Shown here in pieces: positions 5,042-10,287 of a stretch of 10,287 nucleotides of DNA. The first letter of the stretch is position 1. Every line of letters starts with the position of its first letter. Under the pieces are notes generated by a model, which ran no database searches, was not told the origin of the DNA, and worked only from the letters and a program-made list of their open reading frames with translations. Both the position numbers and the translations under genes were made by a program. The stretch is from CAYLZN01 sp964387935 (GTDB taxonomy: Bacteria; Acidobacteriota; Vicinamibacteria; Vicinamibacterales; JAFNAJ01): contig CAYLZN010000215.1 of NCBI GenBank assembly GCA_964387935.1, forward strand, positions 1 through 10,287, given 5' to 3'.

Positions 5042-7852
5042 ATGGCCCTCGCCGCTGGCACCCGCCTCGGCCCTTATGCGGTCGTCGCCCCACTTGGCGT
5101 GGGCGGGATGGGCGAGGTGTATCGCGCGCGCGACACGAAGCTCGGGCGCGACGTCGCGCTGAAGATCCTGCCAGCGCAATTCGCGGATGATCCCGAACGC
5201 CTGGCCCGCTTCGAGCGCGAGGCGAAGACGCTCGCCGCTCTGAACCATCCCCACATCGCGCACATTCACGGATTCGAGGAATTTCGGCGCGGCGGGCCTT
5301 CAGGCCCACAGTCATCTGCGCTGGTGATGGAGCTGGTCGAGGGCCAGACGCTCGCCGAACGGATCGTTGGAGGGCCGGGGCTTCAGCCCCGGCCAATCCC
5401 GATCGATGAGGCCCTGCCGCTCGCCAAGCAGCTCGCCGAGGCCCTCGAGTACGCGCACGAACGCGGCGTAGTCCACCGGGATCTGAAGCCGGCCAACATC
5501 AAGATCACGCCCGAGAGTGCGGTAAAGGTGCTGGACTTCGGGCTCGCGAAGGCGCTGGACCAGGCTCCCGGGTCCGGGCTCCAGGCTCCCGAGGTCGCGA
5601 ACTTGCCGACGATCACCTCGCCCGCCATGCCTTTCGACGTTCGCTCGGGGCACCCCGAGCAGGGTCGAGGGGTGACGCGCGCGGGCGTCATCCTCGGGAC
5701 CGCCGCCTACATGAGCCCGGAGCAGGCGCGCGGCGCGACGGGGGACAAGCGAGCCGACATCTGGGCGTTCGGCGTGGTGCTCTACGAGATGCTCACCGGG
5801 CGCGCCGCGTTCCCAGGCGAGACGCTCACGGACGTGCTCGGCGCGGTCGTGCACAAGGAGCCCGAGTGGAGCGCGCTGCCGGCCGAGACGCCGTGGCGCG
5901 TGCGCGACCTGCTGCGCCGCTGCCTCACGAAGGATCGGAAGCAGCGACTGCGCGACATCGGCGACGCACGGCTGGAAATCGAAGAGGCCATCGCGCGGGG
6001 ATCGTCTGGGACGGGTGCCGAATCGCCTGCGGGGTCCGGGCGCACCGCGCGCGCGACACACCGTGAAAAGCTCGCCTGGGCGCTGCTGGCAGCCAGCCTC
6101 CTCGCGCTCGCGGGCGTCGGCGTTGCGCTCTGGACGGGCCGCTGGTCGGCATCGCCGGCGGGCCCAGGTGCCGCGGAGCTGACGCGTCTCACGATTACGC
6201 TCCCGGCGGGTCAAGCGGTCACGTCGCCGCCGGCGATCAGCCGCGACGGCCGGACGATCGCCTACACGGCCGGGCTGTCATCGGAGCCCGCCCGGCTGTA
6301 CATCAGGCGTCTGGACGACTTCGTGTCGCAGGCGGTGCCCGCGACCGAGGGTGCAGGGCAGCCGTTCTTCTCCCCGGACGGCCGGGCGGTTGCGTACTTC
6401 GCCCGGGGACGCCTCTACCGGTGGAGTCTCGCGGGCGGGGCGCCGCAGCCCGTGGCCGATGCCCCAGCTCCCATCGGAGGCACATGGGGCGAGGACGGCA
6501 CCATCGTGTTCGTGCCGGTCTGGAACGGCGGGTTGTTCCGCCTCCAGCCGTCGGGCGGAGCGCCAGAGGTCATCCTCCGGCCGGATCCGAAGCTGGCGGA
6601 GTACGCCGTTGTGTTCCCTCGCTTCGTGCCTGGCCGCGAGGAAGTACTGTTCACGGTGTTGGGACAGAAGCAAGGGATTGCTCACGTCGACCTTGCGCGA
6701 CGCGTACGATCCACCGTCTTGACAGGAGCCAACGGCGGCACGGTCACGACGAGCGGGCATCTTCTGTTCGCGGAGGGCTACTCACCAGGACGCTCGCTGC
6801 TGGCCGCGCCATACGTGGGCGGAGCAACACCGGGAACGACACGCACCGCAGTACTGTCCGGGATTCACGAGGTCCTCTGGAGCCCGGACATGTGGATCAC
6901 CACCTCGAGCACCGGGACCCTCGCGTACGTCCCGAGCGACCTGGAGCAGAGAACCCTCGTTCAGGTGGACCAGACCGGACGTGGCGCGCCCTTCGCCGAG
7001 AAACCGGGCAGCTATTCCCATCTGGCGCTTTCACGCGACGGGCGCCGCGCAGCCGTGGACACGATCGGCATCAGTCCAGGCGACGAGGGTCACGGCACCC
7101 TCTGGCTGGTAGAGGGGGGGCGAAGCGGGCGCGTGCGCCTGGCGCCGGAGAACCGCGACGCCGATGAGGGGATGCCGGTATGGGCACCCGATGCCTCACG
7201 CGTGATCTACGCGTCGAATCAACCCGGGAACTGGGACATCTACGCGAGAGTCGTGGGCGCCGCGACGAGCGAGCGCCTGCTGCAGAAGGAGTTCGACCAG
7301 ACGCCGGAGGCGATGGCCTCAGACGGCACGCTGGCGTTTCGGGAGACGCATCCGACGACCGGCGAGGACATCTGGCTCCTGCCGCCCGGAGGAGTACCCG
7401 CGCCCTGGTTGGCGACGCCCGCTACAGAAGTGCACTGTGATTTCTCGCCCGACGGGCGCTGGCTCTCCTACGCGTCCGACGCGTCTGGGAGGTTCGAGGT
7501 CTACGTCGGCGCAGTTGACGGCAAAGGGCCACGGATCCAGGTCTCGACGGAAGGGGGCTCGGAACCCGCCTGGTCCCCGAAGGGCGATCGGCTCTACTAC
7601 CGACGGGGCGCGACCATGATGTCGGTGGACGTGACCAGCCGCGATCCGCTCGCGGTCGGCCGACCGCGAAAGCTGTTCGATGGCGGATGGGCGCTGCGGT
7701 CAGCCGAATTGCCGTGGATGAGAACCTACGCCGTTCTGCCCGACGGCGAGCACTTCCTGATGATCCGCCACGAGCCCGGGGCCATCCCAGACCGCCTCAA
7801 CATCGTCCTCCACTGGTTCGAGGAACTGAAGCGCCTCGTGCCGACGAAGTGA
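5042..7852 (+). CDS. Membrane-anchored Ser/Thr protein kinase with C-terminal WD40/TolB-like propeller
   Basis: 936 residues. The N-terminal PknB-type kinase domain (about 11-317) has the glycine loop GVGGMGEVYRA (19-29), Lys41 in VALKIL, Glu60 in FEREAKTL, the catalytic HRDLKPAN (145-152), DFG (165-167) and SPEQ (225-228), so it should be active. One transmembrane helix is at about 344-364 (LAWALLAASLLALAGVGVAL). The exported part, about 377-936, is a beta-propeller of PD40/TolB-like repeats, for example ISRDGRTIAY, FFSPDGRAVAYF, APDASRVIYASNQPGNWDIY, DFSPDGRWLSYASDASG and WSPKGDRLYY. It probably senses an envelope signal and phosphorylates cytoplasmic targets. This architecture is abundant in Acidobacteriota. 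The oddity is four loop insertions at about residues 82-90, 110-117, 174-183 and 197-211 that coincide with palindromic or repeated DNA. No strong SD precedes the ATG. Confidence 0.93.
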   Translation: MALAAGTRLGPYAVVAPLGVGGMGEVYRARDTKLGRDVALKILPAQFADDPERLARFEREAKTLAALNHPHIAHIHGFEEFRRGGPSGPQSSALVMELVEGQTLAERIVGGPGLQPRPIPIDEALPLAKQLAEALEYAHERGVVHRDLKPANIKITPESAVKVLDFGLAKALDQAPGSGLQAPEVANLPTITSPAMPFDVRSGHPEQGRGVTRAGVILGTAAYMSPEQARGATGDKRADIWAFGVVLYEMLTGRAAFPGETLTDVLGAVVHKEPEWSALPAETPWRVRDLLRRCLTKDRKQRLRDIGDARLEIEEAIARGSSGTGAESPAGSGRTARATHREKLAWALLAASLLALAGVGVALWTGRWSASPAGPGAAELTRLTITLPAGQAVTSPPAISRDGRTIAYTAGLSSEPARLYIRRLDDFVSQAVPATEGAGQPFFSPDGRAVAYFARGRLYRWSLAGGAPQPVADAPAPIGGTWGEDGTIVFVPVWNGGLFRLQPSGGAPEVILRPDPKLAEYAVVFPRFVPGREEVLFTVLGQKQGIAHVDLARRVRSTVLTGANGGTVTTSGHLLFAEGYSPGRSLLAAPYVGGATPGTTRTAVLSGIHEVLWSPDMWITTSSTGTLAYVPSDLEQRTLVQVDQTGRGAPFAEKPGSYSHLALSRDGRRAAVDTIGISPGDEGHGTLWLVEGGRSGRVRLAPENRDADEGMPVWAPDASRVIYASNQPGNWDIYARVVGAATSERLLQKEFDQTPEAMASDGTLAFRETHPTTGEDIWLLPPGGVPAPWLATPATEVHCDFSPDGRWLSYASDASGRFEVYVGAVDGKGPRIQVSTEGGSEPAWSPKGDRLYYRRGATMMSVDVTSRDPLAVGRPRKLFDGGWALRSAELPWMRTYAVLPDGEHFLMIRHEPGAIPDRLNIVLHWFEELKRLVPTK
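5294..5307. repeat. Palindrome 1 inside the kinase gene, TTCA-centred
   Basis: GGGCCT, TC, AGGCCC: perfect 6-bp arms. It encodes part of the extra loop RRGGPSGPQ (82-90) between the second and third beta-strand regions of the N-lobe, where relatives typically have only a short turn before ALVMELVEG. Confidence 0.6.
5373..5394. repeat. Palindrome 2 inside the kinase gene, TTCA-centred
   Basis: Perfect 10-bp arms GGCCGGGGCT and AGCCCCGGCC around TC. It encodes GGPGLQPR (110-117), inserted between LAERI and PIPIDEAL, segments that are nearly contiguous in related kinases. It shares the C-TTCA-G centre with palindrome 1 but is read in a different frame. Confidence 0.7.
5562..5589 (+). repeat. 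Heptamer tandem repeat inside the kinase activation segment
   Basis: Four units, AGGCTCC, CGGGTCC, GGGCTCC and AGGCTCC, follow the DFG-containing stretch and encode QAPGSGLQAP (174-183). The period of 7 matches the intergenic arrays of this window. Confidence 0.6.
5630..5674. repeat. 45-bp imperfect palindromic element inserted in frame in the activation segment
   Basis: The core arms GCTCGGGG (5643-5650) and CCCCGAGC (5653-5660) are perfect around CA. The outer arms TCGAC (5634-5638) and GTCGA (5664-5668) extend the structure, with wobble pairs out to 5630/5672. It encodes 15 residues (197-211) between ITSPAM and TRAGVILGTAAYMSPEQ, which read as one continuous motif in related kinases. Removing the element restores that motif and keeps the frame. 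Confidence 0.7.
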
Positions 7853-7987
7853 CGCCATCCGCCACGCGGCTGGCGCGCGTCCGACCGTTCGCCTCCCCAG
7901 CCGTCGCGGCTCCGCAACCGCCTGGGCACAAGAGTGGGCACAGCGGACAAACCACTGCCCCTCTCGAAACGCCGTAAGTCGTTGAAG
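7853..7987. other. Gene-free stretch between the kinase and the tRNA-repeat region
   Basis: I see no gene. It holds two small hairpins (GCCA...TGGC near 7870 and AGCCG TCG CGGCT near 7910), neither a convincing terminator. It also holds the 8-mer TGGGCACA twice, at 7923-7930 and 7935-7942, 12 bp apart. Confidence 0.4.
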
Positions 7988-8017
7988 GAGGTTGGCTCCT
8001 CAGGCTGGATTCGAACC
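7988..8017 (-). repeat. Duplicated tRNA-Asn 3' end, att-like copy
   Basis: 30 bp identical to 8088-8117, offset by exactly 100 bp. It contains the acceptor 3' strand with CCA and the 3' half and loop of the T arm, and diverges just after TTCGAA-CC. This is the part of a tRNA gene that integrating elements usually duplicate. A full tRNA cannot form here. Confidence 0.8.
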
Positions 8018-8087
8018 GTGTCGCCGCGAGGCGCACGCCGAGCGGCGCACTGTCTGAAACTAGCCGGAGGAGACGACCGAACGCAGT

Positions 8088-8117
8088 GAGGTTGGCTCCT
8101 CAGGCTGGATTCGAACC
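8088..8117 (-). repeat. Matching 30-bp repeat within and beyond the 3' end of tRNA-Asn
   Basis: This copy is part of the intact tRNA gene plus five bases downstream. With 7988-8017 it brackets 70 bp (8018-8087) in which I recognise no gene. Confidence 0.8.
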
Positions 8118-8167
8118 AGCAACCCTCCGGTTAACAGCCGGATGCTCTACCGTTGAGCTACTGAGGA
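8093..8167 (-). tRNA. tRNA-Asn, anticodon GTT
   Basis: 75 nt including an encoded CCA. Acceptor TCCTCAG pairs with CTGAGGA, the D stem is GCTC/GAGC, the anticodon stem TCCGG/CCGGA encloses loop CTGTTAA (anticodon GTT), and the T stem GCTGG/CCAGC encloses TTCGAAT. All stems are perfect, so the gene should be functional. Its 3' end is duplicated 100 bp downstream. Confidence 0.97.
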
Positions 8168-8182
8168 TCCTGGGCAGGATAC

Positions 8183-8200
8183 GCGCCCCTCAGGGGGCGC
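8183..8200 (-). other. Hairpin in the 5' leader of the tRNA-Asn precursor
   Basis: Seven-bp arms GCGCCCC and GGGGCGC enclose a four-base loop. It lies in the roughly 83-nt leader between the promoter and the mature tRNA and would be removed by RNase P cleavage. It could also be fortuitous in such GC-rich sequence. Confidence 0.4.
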
Positions 8201-8257
8201 CGGTCGCTCGCGCGCACCGCATTCCCCTAATCGGGTTGCGGCCGAACGAACTTTAGA

Positions 8258-8286
8258 AGTATAAGGGCCGCCCCTGACAGGGTCAA
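8258..8286 (-). promoter_or_regulatory. Sigma-70 promoter of tRNA-Asn
   Basis: -35 TTGACC (8286-8281, 5 of 6), a 17-bp spacer, and -10 TATACT (8263-8258, 5 of 6). It is the best promoter in the window and is correctly oriented for the tRNA, with a start expected near 8251. Confidence 0.8.
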
Positions 8287-8305
8287 CCAACCCCGGCGCG
8301 ACCAG

Positions 8306-8347
8306 TCGCAGGCCGCCAGCCGTAAGCCGCTCGCCGTGAGCCGTTCT
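8306..8347 (+). repeat. Heptamer tandem repeat B, consensus CCGYNAG
   Basis: Units TCGCAGG, CCGCCAG, CCGTAAG, CCGCTCG, CCGTGAG and CCGTTCT run without gaps into the stop codon of the phosphodiesterase gene (8347-8349, minus strand). The consensus is that of array C at 10083-10173, but the units have diverged more. Confidence 0.75.
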
Positions 8348-9735
8348 CACCGGGCGAGCAGGTTGCGTCCCTCGGCGGCTGGCAGCGACACGCCGGCCAG
8401 GGCCGCCAGCGTCGGCGCCACGTCGCGCATGTCGATGCGATCGAAGACGCGCCCCCGGGGCACCGGGCCGCCGGCCACGAGGAAGGTGGCGTCCATGTCC
8501 GACACTTCGGGCAGCAGGCCGTGGGTGCCCGCCACGCCTCCCGGCTTCACGAGCAGCCCATCGAACCGCCCGCTGATGGCCACGCCGGGGCGCACGCCGA
8601 CGACGAACGCGGCGTCCGGGAATCCGCCGAGGGCGCGCGCCTGCGCGGTGTCGAGCACCCGGAACACACCCGTGGCCGGGTCGGCCGCAAGCCGCTCGAG
8701 CACCTGCCGGACCTTCGCTCGCACGGCCTCGTCCGCGTCGTCTTTCACCATCACCGCCGAGCCCCACGTCACCGCGCGCCAGTCCTTGAGCGTGCCGTCT
8801 GGATTCACGTCGATCAGCCCCGCCTCGCGCAAGGCGACGTTGACGGAGACCGTGCGGTCGTAGCGGGCGAAGCCGTGGTCGGACACGACGCACACGACGG
8901 CTGCCGGGCTCACGGCGAGGGCGGCGGCGCGGAGGCGTCCCACCATGCCATCGACGGCTTCGAGTGCCTCGAACGTCTGGCGACTGGCCGGCCCGGTCGC
9001 GTGCTGCACCTCGTCGAGCACGCTGAAGTAGGCGGTGTGGAACCTCGGCCGCTTGCGCTCGATGATCCACGCGTTGAACGCGGCACGCGTGGTGTCGGAC
9101 TCGATGGTGTAGATGTAGCCCGCGGGATAGCGAAGGCCGAGGCTGCGTTCCGCCTCCTCCAGCAGCCCCGGCGTGGACAGCGCCCTGAGAAGCTTGTGAT
9201 CGTCGGCGGTCGTCGCGCGCCAGAACTGCGCGATGTTGAATGTGATTGGTGCACCAACTGTCACGGGCCAGTCCACGCTGGACGTGATACCGCCGGCCTG
9301 CCGCACGACGTCCCACAGCGTGGGCGCCGTGATGTCCTCCGCATACCACATCCAGCCGTCCTGGTTCCGGCCGAAGGGGTCGAACGGCGTGTTGTAGTGG
9401 ATGCCGTGGCGCGCGGGCGACACGCCGGTCACGAGCGTGGTGTGACTTGGGTACGTCACCGTCGGCAGCACGCCCGTCATGGCCTTCGCGTGCGCGCCGT
9501 CCGCCAGCAGGCGCCGCAGGTTCGGGATCTTCAGGCCGTGCCGGTCGGCATCGAGCACGTAGTCCGGCCTCAGCCCGTCTATCGAGATCAGGACGACGGG
9601 GGCTTCAGCGCTCTGGGCGAGGAACGGCGGCGCCACGCAGCACACGCCGACCAACGCGACGAGCGCTGACGCGATCCACGTACCGAAGGAGAACCCGCCA
9701 CGACCTGCCCTGCCCTGCTCGCGGTGTGCTCGCAT
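8347..9735 (-). CDS. Type I phosphodiesterase / nucleotide pyrophosphatase, alkaline phosphatase superfamily
   Basis: 462 residues with a signal peptide (hydrophobic about 19-39, likely cut near FLAQSAEA), so it is secreted or periplasmic. It matches PF01663 along its length. Two-zinc-site residues are visible: Asp53 in SIDGLRPDY, the nucleophile Thr94 in PTVTYPSHTTLVTG, Asp241 and His245 in LDEVQHATG, Asp286 and His287 in SDHGFA, and His405 in GTHGLLPE. Such enzymes hydrolyse phosphodiester or phosphomonoester bonds in nucleotides, sugars or lipids; the substrate cannot be named from sequence. The protein ends with MRDVAPTLAALAGVSLP, typical of the superfamily. The gene follows a small protein gene on the same strand after 38 bp and may share its transcript, but a -10-like TAGGAT just before the ATG suggests its own start. 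Array B abuts its stop. Confidence 0.93.
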   Translation of the reverse strand: MRAHREQGRAGRGGFSFGTWIASALVALVGVCCVAPPFLAQSAEAPVVLISIDGLRPDYVLDADRHGLKIPNLRRLLADGAHAKAMTGVLPTVTYPSHTTLVTGVSPARHGIHYNTPFDPFGRNQDGWMWYAEDITAPTLWDVVRQAGGITSSVDWPVTVGAPITFNIAQFWRATTADDHKLLRALSTPGLLEEAERSLGLRYPAGYIYTIESDTTRAAFNAWIIERKRPRFHTAYFSVLDEVQHATGPASRQTFEALEAVDGMVGRLRAAALAVSPAAVVCVVSDHGFARYDRTVSVNVALREAGLIDVNPDGTLKDWRAVTWGSAVMVKDDADEAVRAKVRQVLERLAADPATGVFRVLDTAQARALGGFPDAAFVVGVRPGVAISGRFDGLLVKPGGVAGTHGLLPEVSDMDATFLVAGGPVPRGRVFDRIDMRDVAPTLAALAGVSLPAAEGRNLLAR

Positions 9736-9741
9736 GCCTGA

Positions 9742-9747
9742 ATCCTA
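9742..9747 (-). promoter_or_regulatory. -10-like hexamer next to the phosphodiesterase start
   Basis: TAGGAT (4 of 6) ends six bases before ATG 9735, so a transcript from it would begin at the ATG. No -35 is visible. An alternative is that AGGA in the same place acts as a distant SD. Confidence 0.25.
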
Positions 9748-9773
9748 CATCTCCCGGAAGGGACACGCTGGCG

Positions 9774-10010
9774 TCATCGCTCGTCATGCCTGCCCTCGAT
9801 CCGCGCCACAAGGTCGAGTTGCACGCGAAGCTGTTCAAGGACGTCGTCTTCGCTGGCCTCGGGATGCCGATGGCGGATCCCTGCTTTCATGAGCTCGCAC
9901 GCGCGATCGAACAGGCGCGGGCCCTCGAGCAGTCGCTCCGCCGGGGCCATGGCCCTGGCCCGGGCGACTTCCTCGTTGAAGAGCGCGCGCTCGTCGATCC
10001 GGGAGTTCAT
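9774..10010 (-). CDS. Small uncharacterised protein
   Basis: 78 residues from ATG 10010 (MNSRIDERALFNEEVARARA); an in-frame GTG at 10034 would add eight residues. It is charged, mostly helical in appearance, with no signal peptide or membrane segment. The stretch SPAERL-like MAPAERLLEGPRLFDRACELMKAGIRHRHPEASEDDVLEQLR resembles small hypothetical proteins of planctomycetes and acidobacteria, which in my recollection often lie beside nucleotidyltransferase-like genes. No such neighbour exists here. ATG 10010 is preferred because an extended -10 ends seven bases before it, which leaves the GTG inside the promoter. No function can be assigned. Confidence 0.7.
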   Translation of the reverse strand: MNSRIDERALFNEEVARARAMAPAERLLEGPRLFDRACELMKAGIRHRHPEASEDDVLEQLRVQLDLVARIEGRHDER

Positions 10011-10017
10011 GAGCTGA

Positions 10018-10026
10018 ATGATAGCA
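10018..10026 (-). promoter_or_regulatory. Extended -10 promoter of the small protein, suggesting a leaderless transcript
   Basis: TGC followed by TATCAT (5 of 6), with its last base seven bases before the A of ATG 10010. Transcription from it would begin at or one base before the start codon. Confidence 0.45.
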
Positions 10027-10082
10027 ATCGGCACGTGAGCCCGGACACCAGGCGTTCAGCTCAGCCTCGTCAGGATTACACC

Positions 10083-10173
10083 GCGCAGGCCGCCCGCCGC
10101 AGGCCGCCCGCCGCAAGCCGCAAGCCGCCAGCCGCAAGCCGCCAGCCGCCAGCCGCCAGCCGCCAGCCGCAAA
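10083..10173 (+). repeat. Heptamer tandem repeat C, 13 units of CCGC(A/C)AG
   Basis: 91 bp, exactly 13 units of 7. From 10111 onward nearly all are CCGCAAG or CCGCCAG; earlier units include CCGCCCG and CCGCAGG. It starts 7 bp past the stop codon of the response regulator gene (minus strand) and fills most of the gap to the small protein. It is not a CRISPR array, since there are no spacers. Confidence 0.92.
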
Positions 10174-10180
10174 CCGGCCC

Positions 10181-10287
10181 CTACCCGGCGAACTTGTACC
10201 CGAGGCCGTGCACGGTGAGGATGTACTGCGGCGTCTTCGGGTTCGGTTCGAGCTTCTGACGCAGCCACGCGACGTGCACGTCCACGG
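10181..10287 (-). CDS. C-terminal end of an OmpR/PhoB-family response regulator (partial)
   Basis: Only the last 34 codons and the TAG are in the window; the gene continues beyond position 10287. VDVHVAWLRQKLEPNP is the recognition helix and following loop of the winged-helix effector domain, and YILTVHGLGYKFAG is the closing beta-hairpin (wing) with the conserved G-x-GYKF. A full protein would carry an N-terminal receiver domain phosphorylated by a sensor kinase, which may be encoded nearby outside the window. Target genes are unknown. Confidence 0.9.
   Translation of the reverse strand, partial: VDVHVAWLRQKLEPNPKTPQYILTVHGLGYKFAG

Noticed and set aside
3904..5190. 428-codon open frame on the plus strand
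   Set aside because: It runs antisense through the DUF4143 remnant, then through the PEP-CTERM region in another frame and into the kinase start, with no domain similarity. It is an artefact of high GC, though its piece at 4513-4550 may preserve the original PEP-CTERM start.
1883..8017. A defence, toxin or biosynthetic gene cluster
   Set aside because: The genes are unrelated, on mixed strands and separated by their own promoters or terminators; the only coupled pair is the amidohydrolase remnant and hemolysin III.
9596..9620. GGCTTCAGC in the phosphodiesterase gene, like the TTCA-centred palindromes
   Set aside because: The arms are only three base pairs, and it encodes the ordinary signal-peptide junction SAEAPVV.
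8521..9669. 382-codon open frame antisense to the phosphodiesterase gene
   Set aside because: His/Arg/Gly-rich, no recognisable domain, and fully opposite a gene with all catalytic motifs.
10083..10173. Possible CRISPR array
   Set aside because: The repeats are contiguous 7-mers without spacers.

Overview
The window is high-GC bacterial chromosome with compact, mostly non-operonic genes on both strands. Its gene content is typical of soil Acidobacteriota, probably class Vicinamibacteria: a Ser/Thr kinase fused to a TolB/WD40-like propeller, a PEP-CTERM protein, a serine-less ectophosphatase of the NPP type, ankyrin and DUF4256 proteins, and many short repeats. The taxonomic guess is an inference from gene families and composition; no marker gene settles it.

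Left part (1-3750): an ankyrin-repeat protein (17-841) meets greB (832-1326, minus strand) tail to tail. Next come an amidohydrolase that has lost its catalytic middle (1416-1886) and, coupled to it by a GTGA stop/start overlap, a hemolysin III/PAQR membrane protein (1883-2524). A GC-rich terminator follows. A small RRM RNA-binding protein (2801-3112) has an apparent leader of about 200 nt, then a second hairpin terminator and a DUF4256 protein (3201-3746).

Middle (3750-5040) is a degraded stretch: a heptamer tandem repeat, a 5'-truncated DUF4143 (AAA_14-type) remnant on the minus strand, and a short, damaged PEP-CTERM gene. It is followed by a 936-aa membrane-anchored Ser/Thr kinase (5042-7852). 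This gene carries four short repeat or palindrome tracts inside its kinase domain, all read through in frame.

Right part (7850-10287): a tRNA-Asn(GTT) on the minus strand has a good sigma-70 promoter. The 30-bp end containing its 3' part is duplicated exactly 100 bp further on, as at an integration site. Then, all on the minus strand, lie a type I phosphodiesterase/alkaline-phosphatase-family enzyme (8347-9735), a small conserved-looking protein (9774-10010) and the last 34 codons of an OmpR/PhoB-type response regulator (10181-10287).

Two themes run through the window. Repeats of period 7 lie next to the stop codons of three genes (3749-3784, 8306-8347, 10083-10173), and a fourth is inside the kinase. 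Short palindromes have apparently entered coding sequence without breaking the frame, which recalls the Rickettsia palindromic elements. No multi-gene defence or biosynthetic system is visible; the repeat-in-gene pattern is the best candidate for something not yet described.
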